The notes beneath the pieces were generated by a model. The model was not told where the DNA came from and ran no database searches. It saw nothing but the letters and a program-made list of their open reading frames with translations. From Thysanoteuthis rhombus (taxonomy: Eukaryota > Mollusca > Cephalopoda > Oegopsida > Thysanoteuthidae), in NCBI GenBank assembly GCA_963457665.1, contig OY735227.1:45667459-45731458 (forward strand): a stretch of 64,000 nt of DNA, written 5' to 3'. Each line of letters opens with the position of its first letter. Within the stretch, counting starts at the first letter, position 1. The position numbers and the translations under genes were made by a program. This document shows, piece after piece, positions 12,331-23,075 of this stretch.

Positions 12331-13822
12331 ACTATGTAACTAGAATTAATGATATTTATAATATCAAGTTGAGACCTTACCTTTTAGATCTTTACATTTG
12401 AAGAAGCATTCATATTTGTTTCATTTTTTATATTATATTTTGTTGATATTGAAATCTCCTCCATAAATATAAATGTATGTGTGCACACATACACAAATGC
12501 TTTAACTTTGTCTTTCAAGACTGTTTTTAAGTTATTTTTTCATATTATCAGCTCATATCCTGACCCATTTTACCCCAGAAGTAAAATAATAAAGTAGAAT
12601 AATTACTATTTTTCATTATAATGAATTAACAAGTAATCAATATACAGTTCAAATAAATGTAATTTAAATGATCTAGTGTTATTCAAGTCTAGGATCAGTG
12701 TATCTGTATGTTTCACTGTGAACAGTGTCACTCCCTGGCACTTCAGCTTACAATGAATCTGTGCACTCACTGAAAAGTGTTACACACAAAAAAAAAACAT
12801 TCGTATGTATATGTATATGCATATAGATAAACATTGGGTTTTATAGATGTGGATAGCATTTAAATGAAATCTAAAAATCATAAATATAAATTTTGTCTAG
12901 CTTTCCTGTTTCATCTTTATTGCTGTTTTTAATCTCAACTTCTTATACTCTTCACCTGACCAACCTGCAATTCTAGGTTGTGTGGCTAGGAGATAAACTG
13001 TCTCTATTAGCTTGCTAGATATTTTTTCAGTCAAGTGGAGATTTGAATAATATGTCCATTGTTAGATTTTTAAAACAGAACAAAATGAATAGATAAATAA
13101 ATAAATAGGGAAAAAAATAATTGTTATTATTAATATTATCATTATTATTATTTTTTATTTTTTATTTTTTTAAAAACAAGACTGTTTAAGATTTCTAAAA
13201 TGTAATCTAATATAACAATACTGAAAATTTCCAGTACGCTGTCTATCTTCATCAGTCAAAATTCAAATGTAAAAAAACTTTCAGTACTTGAGTGGTGCAT
13301 TCTGTATTGAAAACCAAAATAGAATTTGAATGTCACCCATCAAAGTTTCAATGTAACACGTTTTATTTTCTTCTTTCTTTTAAAACTATAAGAAACAAAA
13401 CTTTATCCATCATTTCTCATAAGTAATGATAATAATAACTTGAGGCTAAAAATTATAGCTTCTTTATTTTAAGAATTTGATTTGTTGGGTACAATCAGTT
13501 GAATGCCTTGATTTATATAGTTTCATAAAAATCAGTTATTTAAAAGAAGACACAAGCAAAATAATGTTGAATGTTTTGTGGATACAACAGGTTTTACAAG
13601 TGTAAGAATGACCACTCAAAGAGAGAAGATTGATTTGACAATTTATAAGAATCTCTAGATATCTGAACAATGAAAACTATACATTTGTGATTGTTAAAAA
13701 TATTAAAATGCAAATAAGAAAAGGCATCCTAACATTCACATCTGTATATATCGTATAATTTTTTTTTCTCATTAAAACATCACAAGACTATATTTTGAAT
13801 TGAATTTTTTTTTCTTTTCCAG
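12331..13822. other. Non-coding sequence upstream of the first channel exon
   Basis: AT-rich. A region of ATT/TTA-rich simple sequence lies at about 13085-13170. At 12660-12790 there is a block loosely similar to 63010-63130 (both end near a TGAAAAGTGTT-like motif followed by A runs). No upstream exon encoding the channel N-terminus could be identified by eye. Such an exon is expected to be poorly conserved. Confidence 0.4.
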
Positions 13823-13902
13823 GGTTAGGGTTGAATTTTTTACAAATGAAAAATCCTTCAAAGAAAGGTTACAGCTATATTTCATTAAAAATCAGCGATC
13901 AA
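13823..13902 (+). CDS. Slo2/KCNT sodium-activated K+ channel, exon encoding the pre-S1 N-terminal segment
   Basis: Partial gene, one internal exon. A T/C-rich tract and AG (13821-13822) precede it and GTAAGT (13903-13908) follows. From codon 13824 it reads [16 protein letters not shown] followed by [10 protein letters not shown]. This closely follows the vertebrate KCNT1 stretch VEFYVNENTFKERL...FFIKNQRSS as I recall it, a segment well conserved in Slo2 channels and lying in the cytoplasm just before S1. The exon starts with one base of a split codon and ends with one base (phase 1). That base completes a serine with the exon at 17998, giving the expected S-L-R-I-R continuation. Slo2 channels are tetrameric K+ channels gated by intracellular Na+ and Cl-, using large C-terminal RCK domains that are not in this window. 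Which of Slack or Slick it corresponds to cannot be told; invertebrates usually have a single Slo2. Confidence 0.88.
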
Positions 13903-15959
13903 GTAAGTATCCCAGAAACATTTTTATATTCATTATTATATTCTCATGTATAATTTGAAAAATGGATTGCTGTATTACCTTGTTCCAAAACTCTAAAAGA
14001 GATGTTGGAAACCCAAAGTGTCAATTAGTATAATTAAGTTACTTTGTTTTTAAAAAAAAAACAAATACTATTAAGTAAACTTGCTACCAATCCTAATGAT
14101 AAAAACTGATGTCACGTGTGGTTATTTAAGGTTTCTTAATTTTTTCACCACAATCTCTTCTTACAACTTGAATTGTGTAGATAAGAATTTTGGACAACGG
14201 AAATCCAACAAGGCATTCAAACAGAACTTTAATTTGATTCCTGTGGTGAAAAAAATATTTTGTTGTGTTCAACATTTCTTCTATTTATATATTGTGCATG
14301 CCTGAATCTCTCTCATGGTTTTTGGAATTCTTTATTAAATGTTGTCTTGGTTGAATTTTCTATCCATTCTTTTTCCTGTTTTTACATTCTTTTAATTTCT
14401 GAAGATATTTCATGAGAAATAAAAACAAAAATTATATTACATTAGGAAGCAACAAAATCTGTTTAATCACTGTTGCTAGGTTCAAGCTATCCATTTGTTT
14501 TGGAATTTGTATGTATCTACCTATTTATCTATTTACCCAGACTTCACCCATCCCTGACCATTCATAGAAGAAACTTGAAATTTTGCACACAAAGTGGATG
14601 GAAGTTTCAAAAATTCTTACACATGTAAAAGGACAATGACTATTTATTTCTGTTTGTTTACTGAACCTTTGGTTTTTCAAAATCTGCACCAACCTTAACC
14701 AAATTGTCTCTGAGATATTCAACTTCAGAAGATTTTGAATAATTTCAAATAAAATTCAATAAAAATACAATGATACAAATGCAGTAGAGATTGCCTTTGT
14801 TGACCTTGTTTTATCAACCAGCCCTGAGAGGAAAGGAGTTCAATAAATATGTGAAAGCCAATGTCCATTGCTTGGTAATGTACAAAGCATGTCATGCTAT
14901 GTTTTCGTTTATTTCTAAAAGTTAAGACCAAATACACCTTTCATGTTTTTCAAGATACGTCTGCGTGAAATAGTGTAGTGAAATAGGTAATGACATAACA
15001 AATTGTAACAATGATTACATCTTTTGCATTTTGATTTTAGAAATGAGTTATCAGTTTCAAAAGGTCCAAATGTGTTAGCAATGAGTTTCAAACTTGATTT
15101 GCTGAACTTGGAAATATTTTGGAGTTATGAAAAACACCTGCATACACAAATCCATTGTTTGTTACATGTAAGGAGTAAAATTCTATTTCTTTACTGGTTT
15201 TCAATGTCGCTATTAATTATACCATTTTCCCCAATTCTATTTAATTCCTGCTTCTCTTCCCTTTCTTTTTTTGCCTTCTTTCATTGATTTCTTGTAGGAT
15301 TTTGTCCCCTCAAAAGAAAACCATATGCTTCATTTGGTAAAATGGAATTCCTATTCCCCTATCATATGTTCATTTGAAATGAAGATTCCTTTCCGACAAT
15401 GGAATTCATGAAAATCTTTTCTCTTTTTTTTTATCATTATCTTTTTATATATTTTTTTTCATCTTCATGCAATTCCCAAGTACCAATCCCAGAACCTAAC
15501 AGAAGTAAAATTCTTTAAACTCCAAGAGCTTTTCTAAAAAAACTTCAAAGATTTATTTTTCAAATTTTGTTCCAATGTTTATGCTTGATTTTTTTATTAA
15601 GCATATAACTGGAAGGACTTGAAATTTTGTCAATGAAAAAAAGTTGGTGTTGAGCCAAATATCACACAAAAGAACAAACCAATCTTTTTTATATATACAC
15701 AGGTAGTATCTTCACCTCAATGAAATCCGCAGTGACAAATAGCAACAGTATACATGTTTACAAAATTTATCTCCTTTAAAGATCATAGCCAGATTAGTTT
15801 TTTCTTTAAAAAGAAGGAAAAAGATTATTCAAAGGATAAAGCTAATTTCATTTTAATCAATAAAATTTGAATTTAAAATATAACTGTAAAAGAAAGAGAA
15901 AAAAGTGCTACTGCTAATTTTGCAATATATACTATCCATCAACTCTTTCACATCCTGTA
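13903..15959 (+). other. First channel intron, proximal part
   Basis: Intronic sequence following the GTAAGT donor. No conserved element or classifiable repeat was recognised between the exon and the LINE tail at 15960. A/T homopolymer runs are frequent. Confidence 0.5.
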
Positions 15960-16140
15960 TCATCTGACGCTTGAGGCATTAAGCACTATTTCAATTGGTC
16001 AGCAATCAGCAGCCTTACATCACTTTTTGTTCATCCATTGTAGGTCTTCTTGAATAGTTCCTTGCCAGTTGTTTTTCAGCCAGCCTTGTCCTTTTGGAAT
16101 CTGCCACAATACTTGGAATGCAAGCCTAGGTGGTAGCCTT
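15960..16140 (-). mobile_element. LINE C-terminal fragment (antisense)
   Basis: The minus strand reads QIPKGQGWLKNNWQGTIQED then LQWMNKK. This is a decayed form of the basic tail found at the C-terminus of several non-LTR retrotransposon polyproteins (GKRKRGRPKTTWRRT-E-DL type). The same tail type occurs at 53933-54121. Only the end of the element survives. It lies in the first channel intron, opposite in strand to the gene. Confidence 0.65.
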
Positions 16141-16222
16141 GCCACATTAATATTTACATATTTGCAAAGCACAAATTATATGACATGATAGAACATATGT
16201 ACTTGTAGTTATAAGTATTCAG

Positions 16223-16226
<4 letters not shown>

Positions 16227-16258
<32 letters not shown>
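16227..16258. repeat. (TA)n microsatellite
   Basis: Uninterrupted TA run of about 16 units, read directly. Confidence 0.95.
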
Positions 16259-16259
<1 letters not shown>

Positions 16260-16559
16260 TAAAAAAATAAGATTGCTTGAAAAAAATCTTGAAGTTGAAT
16301 GCACCAAGAAAATGTATAAATTAGAATGTTCATAGAAGGGGCAGGTGAGGCTATTTAATTGTAGATCAGATGAGAACACATGAACCATATATAAGAGCAT
16401 GCTCAGTTGCTTCCTTGGCATTTGATTGTTTGAGTGAAAAGTATAGATTACAAAGTCTTGTACTTTCATCTAATCAAAATTTCAAAACTTGCTAGCAACT
16501 TTTAAAAATAAATAACAATTCATTAACTTGATTGAGCAAATGACAAATGAAGCAATAGT

Positions 16560-17000
16560 AAATTTGGGATCAGAATTACACTACATAGACCTCAAAACAA
16601 ACATAGAGAGATTGGAGGTTTAGATAGGACACATGAAACAGTGAAACTGAAAGTGCAATATTGCAGGTCAAGAGTATGGAAGAGCCTCGTGTCCCTACCC
16701 TAGAAGAACAGATCATAGGTAAATGGTACAGATAAGTTTACACAGGGTAATATTCAATGCTTCAGTATGTTGGCTAGGTCTCCAGAAGATTCCTGCAAAG
16801 GGCCCTATGGACAGGATCTTAATGAGATCCTTAAAAGCAAAGGCTGGCTCTGGGACCCGACAAGCAACACCTAACCATTACAAATTGGAAGATATCATAG
16901 CAGGCCACCTTGAGGCATTTCAGTGGACTATTATGTATCCATGTTCAATGAGTTGAGGGATCGTGTTGAGGTTGTCAAAAGAGTCAACAGAAAGCAGCTT
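16560..17000 (+). other. Higher-complexity block, possible unclassified retroelement remnant
   Basis: Less A/T-biased than its surroundings and holding a 77-codon frame (16723-16956) plus neighbouring frames with protein-like composition. No motif was recognised with confidence. It may be part of an old LINE, but I cannot place it in a family. Confidence 0.3.
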
Positions 17001-17149
17001 TTTGAAGAAATCAGATTTTAGAATAACTACTGATGTAACACTGAGCCATTCATTATTCCTTTTCTGATATATGTGTTGTGAGTATATAAGAAACAGTCAA
17101 TCAAAACTGTCAACATTTCTTTCAATTTTCAAGTTGGCTGGCTGGCAAT

Positions 17150-17470
17150 GTATCATGTGTATAGTCTGCACCAATTGTGCTAGAAAGCTGAAAATTTAAA
17201 CATTTATTCCTTATCATGTCTAGAAAAATTCCTTTACTTTTTTCGAGGTGGGTTCAGTTTGTTATGCAATTTTATGCAAAATTGATCCCTTAATTTGTTT
17301 CCACTTATTTTCTTGAAAATTCATACTCTTTCAGTAGTCATTGCCCAACAAGAGGAGAGAGAAATAACTTATTCATTGATCACTCCCTTCTCTGATTTTT
17401 CTTATGCTGTCAAAAGACATTGGTCACGTGACGGATTCTCTTAAGTGACTAACCAGATCTGATTTTCTTG
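17150..17470 (+). repeat. Interspersed repeat (family W) copy 1
   Basis: Shares ordered blocks with 42310-42665 and 46690-46945: GCTGAAAATTT-AACATTTA, ATCATGTCTAGAAAAA, GAGAGA-GAA-TAACTTATTCATTG, GACATTGGTCACGTGA and GAGTGACTAACCAG-like ends. No coding potential. Family not recognised. Confidence 0.7.
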
Positions 17471-17997
17471 TTGAAAATGAAAAGGGTTTTTGTTTAGTTC
17501 AATATGTTGTATGTAATCTTTTATAAGTTTTCTGCATACCTCTAAAGATAAAAAGACAGCACCTTTTTTGGTACCAGATTATCATTGAATTACTATAAAT
17601 TATTGGGTTTCTGTGCAGGTTTTCTATTTAAAGCAGCAAGGACAAGATATGTATCTCATATAAAATACTAAACTTGCAAACTTAAATCCATGTTCACAAA
17701 TTTTAGCTGCTATGTGAAAAATTGTTTTGTTATCACCCACCAAAAATCCCCTCTAAGTTTAAATTTTTAAGATTCATTTTTAAAAATAGCATCATCAACA
17801 CAGAGTCAAATATGTGTGCAAAATTTGAATTGGTATGTTTCTGACCTATGCATTAAAAATCCAGGAAAAAGGTATTGTCAATGGTCTGGAATGATTGCAA
17901 GTTTTATTATTGATGGAGAAAATATGAGCATTATATACTTTTGTTTATGTGCTATGAGTAATAATTGTATGTACTGAACCATTTTCTTTTCTTACAG

Positions 17998-18091
17998 GTT
18001 TACGAATTAGAATATTTAATCTGGTGATCAAGATTTTAACATGTATCCTCTATGTCGTTCGGGTGATCATGGATGGACAATCATCATTTGG
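17998..18091 (+). CDS. Slo2/KCNT sodium-activated K+ channel, exon encoding transmembrane segment S1
   Basis: Partial gene, internal exon. Acceptor TTTTCTTTTCTTACAG precedes it and the donor GTAATT follows. It completes the serine split from the exon at 13902 and reads SLRIRIFNLVIKILTC then ILYVVRVIMDGQSSF. The vertebrate KCNT1 counterpart (SLRIRLFNFSLKLLTC...LLYIVRVLLDD) aligns without gaps. The hydrophobic run is S1. The last two bases (GG, phase 2) complete a glycine with the next exon. Intron lengths of about 4.1 kb before and 3.05 kb after fit a repeat-expanded genome. Frame, splice sites and identity together make this the strongest coding call in the window. Confidence 0.92.
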
Positions 18092-18730
18092 GTAATTATG
18101 ACTTTCATTTAAGTTTCATCTTTTTTACAGACAAAATTTTAGACATATGAATTCATATTTCAAATTTACAAATAAACAGAAAATTGACTGCTATGATCAT
18201 GAATGTTGACATCAAAATTGAAATAAAATTTAAAGAATCGTTATATGTTGCAATTTGACATGTAGCATAGTTGCACATTGAACTGTTAAGTATTACTACT
18301 CTAAGCCAGTCTACCATGGCATGGTTCTGATTTGTTTCTTGTGACTTTTTTTCCCCTGGTGTTTGCAAGCACTTTTGTCAATTTTCATGATGACTAATAA
18401 AAAAAAAAAGAGAGAGTGGCATAAAATTTTGTTTTCTTTTGCAAGGAGGTAACTGCTGCTGAAACTATTGTAATGCCTACAAAGAAGATTCTGATAAAGT
18501 AGAAATGGATGAGTGGTTTTCGTATTTCGAAAAATTTTAGGGGACAGTTTCTTTCCAAAGTTGTGATCAGAGATGAGTCTTAAATTTTGATTATTTCAGA
18601 GTATTCCTTGTATTAATTGTAAAATTTACTAAACAGTGTGTGTCAAAATCATATCATATTATAGTAGACCATACATTTATAATTAACTTCAACTTTTAAG
18701 ATAATTCATCATACAGTCTTTGAAAATTCT
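18092..18730 (+). other. Second channel intron, proximal part
   Basis: No feature recognised apart from A/T runs. The Tc1 remnant begins further downstream in the same intron. Confidence 0.45.
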
Positions 18731-18779
18731 GTAGCAATACCTGGGAGCGTTGTCCAGTGGACGGACTACAGACTTTTTT

Positions 18780-19720
18780 TATTAATAATATACTTGGTTA
18801 ATGTCAAAAAGGAGTTTTACTGGCTGTTTGGGCTGTATGGGCTGACAGTTTTGCGCAAAGGGCTTGACCACCCATGAAGAGGAACTGGCATCAAACTTAG
18901 CTTCTTCAGGTATGAATCAGCATGATATAGCTGTGTACATGAAGGTTGGTTAATCTTGTGTCTCAAAAGATCTAAAAATGATCTAGGATGAAGCAATATT
19001 TGAACCTTAAGGACATGCAGAACATCCACACTTGGGAACTCATGGACAAGCCTGCTACCTGCTACATACTTACAGAGAAAATAAAGCTAACTCCTTCTCG
19101 AGTTTAAAATGGAAGAGGGATATAGAATGCAGCAGCTCAACTATTAAGTAAAGGCTAGAAGAATCTAGACTGATAAGCACTCGTTAGGTTAAGAAACCTT
19201 TCCTTACAAAAAAAACGTAAAAGCTAGATTCAACTAACTTAATGAAAAACAGTTGTGGACTGTAAACAATTGGAGGAAGGTAATTTTTAGTGATGAGTTC
19301 AACATTTGATATGCTTCCAGCAGAAGAAACAAGAACATTTGGAGTAAAAAGTGTGGAAAATTTGCAAACTATGCAATAAAAATTCCAGAAATCAGCTATC
19401 TCAGTATGATTATGCCCCTTGCAACTCGCACATTCCATTCTGAATTAATTTTCCTGTAAGTGAATGAGAATGCTAGATTGGCCCACCAACCTTCCCAATT
19501 TAGATATAATAAAAAAATCTTTTGGTAAACTCAAGAATGCTTTAGATAAAGAATTGAAAGGAAAACTGATCAACTGAGACATCTTAATAGCAGTGATTCA
19601 GTCTACCTGGGAAAATACAATAATGCAGGGATGCCTAAATTCCTTATATGATGCAATGCCTAAAATGATTCAAGTAACATTGCTAGCAAAAGGAGAGAGC
19701 ACAAATTATGAATTACTTAC
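18780..19720 (+). mobile_element. Decayed Tc1-like transposase inside a channel intron
   Basis: Broken frames on the plus strand follow a Tc1 transposase in order. Near 19185-19300 there is PYKKNVKARFN, then LWTVNNWRKVIFSDEFNI, matching the family pattern TKKNRKARL...WT-EDWKKVI(W/F)SDES around the first catalytic aspartate. Near 19590-19715 comes the C-terminal end, with LYDAMPKMIQVTLLAKGEST against the usual SMPRR-VI-AKGG-T-Y. Many stops and indels separate the pieces, so it is dead. Terminal repeats were not identified, so limits are approximate. It is in the same orientation as the host gene. Confidence 0.75.
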
Positions 19721-20438
19721 CTGTATTGTCAAAATAAAAAGTATGTGCATTGCTAATGTTGTTTTTGATAGAATAAGATGTAGTTTAGAAATGCTCAGTT
19801 CTTTTTACAAATTTTTCAAATCCTTCAATTTCTAAGTTTTGATGCTTACTTTCATAATATTTATCTGTAAAGTCTAAAGAATACATATCTGAGTTAAGAA
19901 CAAAAAGATAATCATGCACTTACCTGTGAAATTGAAGAAAATATAACAAAAAAAACTTCCACTGTTACAAAATTTTTGACTAATGATATATCTTTTACAT
20001 GCATTGCATATTATTTTTCATTCAAAGTTTACAGAGTCAGCACCCAAAGCTAAGTAAAATATATAGTAAGAACTTATACTATGTTAAAACTTCAAAATCT
20101 TATGGCATATAAACTACAGTTTTGCAGAACATCCTGAGCCCACTCTAGCCAGCCTTATTGCTTTTCACTCCTGTATCGAATGACAGACATCTGGAATCCA
20201 CTCAGCCAGATTTAGAGTGAGGAACTCCAACAGATAACCTTCAAGCAAGGGACCTTACTGCTATTATCCCACTTGTTGAGCCTCTCTTGGTTTAATGGGT
20301 GGGAATGATAAAACACACTGCAGTTTACCTTAAAAATCTTAACGCATAAGGGCTTTCCACAGCAATTTGTTGACATTACCCTGTACTCCAGTTTTATTAT
20401 AAACTCTTTGTTTTTACTGACCATTTGAGGAGATCAAC

Positions 20439-20442
<4 letters not shown>

Positions 20443-20475
<33 letters not shown>

Positions 20476-20495
20476 TTATTATATATATTATACAT
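20443..20495. repeat. (TA)n microsatellite with ATT interruptions
   Basis: A pure TA run to about 20470, then an A/T mixture. Read directly. Confidence 0.9.
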
Positions 20496-21143
20496 ATTTA
20501 TTGATTGCTTATTTTGCTGATTTGTTTTATTTTAAGGAAACCGTTATTTTTCTGTACTCTGCTTTATTTGGAAGTATTACTTCTACAAACAATTTTTTTT
20601 GTAGAACCCTTTTTCTTTCACTTATTTCTGATTTCAACTTGTATTGAGTTTAATTCATTTTTACCAGACGAACAGTTCAAGAATAACTTGTGCACAAATG
20701 AAGAGGTGTACAAAGCATAAAGATATTGCCCTCCAATCTGAATCCTGACTGAATTCAATTTCATATTTGCCATTTACCAATGAAAAAGTATCTTGTCAAA
20801 GATATAATGTTTTTTATTTATCTTTCCATATGATCAACAGATATTTATTTAATTGACAACCCGGTTTTTTCTCTGTCTGTTAAGATGTGTGTTTATCTTG
20901 TAGATGAGAATTAAACAAACAAGAAAGGATTAAATCTTGTTCTCTGTTAATACACTTATCTCTCCAGTACTATTTCATCCATGCAGAAACCTCATTTTTC
21001 TTAATGCTCTGTGCATCTGCATAAATAAATGCATCGTATCACACTGCCATTAGGAAAACAAGCAACAAGCACATTCATCCATTCATCCCAAAGACATCGT
21101 AGCTTGTTATATCATAATTTGATATTGTCTTCTATTTGTCCAG

Positions 21144-21218
21144 TCACTGCAGTGATCAGTCAGATGTTGATTGGGCAGGGAATTCCACAGACATAGATGG
21201 CAATCGCCTAGGGCCCAG
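21144..21218 (+). CDS. Slo2/KCNT channel, probable exon for the S1-S2 extracellular linker
   Basis: Bounded by an acceptor (TCTATTTGTCCAG) and a donor (AG|GTATAT). The frame continues in phase from the S1 exon: GG plus T makes a glycine, then HCSDQSDVDWAGNSTDIDG and NRLGP, with no stop, ending in phase 2. Position, phase and a Cys and an Asp-Trp fit the variable S1-S2 loop of KCNT channels (a GCW...INWAP-like region in vertebrates). The loop is poorly conserved, so this rests mainly on splice signals, phase and order. It contains an N-S-T sequon, a possible N-glycosylation site if extracellular. The next exon (expected to encode a WVxR segment and S2) is not seen before 64000. Confidence 0.68.
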
Positions 21219-23017
21219 GTATATCATTAAATAAAGCATGCAGACTAATATTCTAACATTATGTTATGTATGCATTTCAATATATATATATATGTTTATA
21301 TATGTATATAAACTTGCAGCATTCTCTTTAAATATTGGCAGCACTTTGAAGCAAAGAAAACTTTTTGGTTTCTTTCATTTTCTCAGGGTTATTCAAACCT
21401 ATTAGTAATTTGTTTCAGAACATGAATTTTTATTTAAAGTTTACGTGCCTTTATTCTAAACCGAAGTACTTTATTCAATTTTATAAGTACATTTATCCAA
21501 AACATAGGTTCTTTTATTAGAATTTATAGATACCTTCATTCGAGATTTAAGTGCCATTATTTGGGATTTTTTTTCTATAGATGCTGTTACATAAAATGAA
21601 AATATATTTAATACTGTAAAACATATAATAACAAAAGCAACCATTGTATGGTTTAGAAAAAATATGAAATTCTGTAAAAATATTCCCTTAAATCTCATGC
21701 ATTGTTCTGCCCACTGTTCCGCTTAAATGTCTTCTCATAACTGGATTGAAATCCACAGGTATCTTTTATTTCTTTTACCTTGATTAAACCATTTAGCAGG
21801 AGAAATATTTTCTCTGCTTTTGTCTTGGTTGGTTTAGGTCTGCTAAGGTGAAAAAGAAAATCAAATTAATTAGACTGAATGATTTCCAAAATTTGTGATA
21901 ATGCGCTAGTCAAACTTTTCATTTTTTCAATTTAGAGGTCAAATAGGCTTTTAGGTTCTTAAAGTCATTTACTCTTGAATAAAGTTACTTATAAATTTGT
22001 ATAAAAGTATTTAAGTCTGGAATAAAGGTACTTAGATTTTTGAATAAAAGTAGAAGTATATCACTGATTTTCCAGGTTCCTTGGTTCCATAACAGTGCAT
22101 TATCCATATTGCCGAATCAACCAAGGCCATGTAATAATAAATAAACAATTTACCTCTGACCCATTAATCATGCACATTATATATCTTTAATGGATTAGTA
22201 CTTTATAGAATTAAAAGAAAATGCCAATGATAATATTAATGGTTGAATGCAACACATTGATATAAATGAGACAGTTTGTCAGTGGTGTGTGATGCTTTGT
22301 ATCTCAGGTGTGCTCTGTGCTACAGATGCACAAAAATATTTAAGTGTCTGTAAAAAGCTATGGACATTAGAAGTCTTTGTAGGGAAGGTGCCATTATTCA
22401 AAGTTGTTCAAATTATTTCCATAGAATATCTAAACATTTTCTGACTGGTCATCCCCTGATGATAGTCAAAAGAAGCTTTTAAAGATTTATTTTAGCAAAT
22501 AAATATGAATCTTTTTTTTCTCCCCCTCTTTTATGTTGTATCATGCATCTGCTAATTGCAGAAATTTAAAAATTTTGTACCACTAACAGACTTTCCATTA
22601 ATTTTATTTCTTTTTATTTGTTCGCCATTTATAACATCAAATGAGCGAGAATGTGAAACTTTACAATTTACAATTGGGACTGCCTACCCTACATTATACC
22701 AAAAGAACACACTCGAGATACAAAGTACCATACGCCACCAATATTACCACTCCCAATGTGACAAATTGTCGAGTCTTCTCAACACTTCTACCTTTTCTTG
22801 AAATTGTGTTTGCATTTCACACTAGCACTAAGACCTGCTGTTTGTTTGGAAGCCATTAGTGGGCATAGGTGCAAACAAATTAGGCCAGGAATTTTGCTAA
22901 ATTGATTGAGCAGTAACAACCATTGCAACATAAAGGAGAAGAGGTGACGCTACACATAATGCCATTTGTGGCCACTTTGTGAACTTGTGTGAGAGCCATG
23001 AGAAATTCGAGTCATCA
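21219..23017 (+). other. Third channel intron or downstream sequence, nothing recognised
   Basis: A small TA-rich tract lies near 21281-21310. No further exon, RNA gene or classifiable repeat was recognised. Repeated blocks reading (t)aaagt(a/c)ctt- in 21430-22050 give a loose internal periodicity but no clear unit. Confidence 0.4.
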
Positions 23018-23075
23018 TCATCAGTCTTTTAACGTCTGTTGTTGGACATAGACTAAAAAAGTACCTGATCACCCA
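23018..23075 (-). mobile_element. RTE 3' tail (very short, antisense)
   Basis: The reverse complement matches the RTE 3' terminus (TTTAGTCTATGTCC, AACAACAGACGTTAAAAGACT), with an ATC/GAT simple repeat at the outer end as in the copy ending at 32640. Confidence 0.7.
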
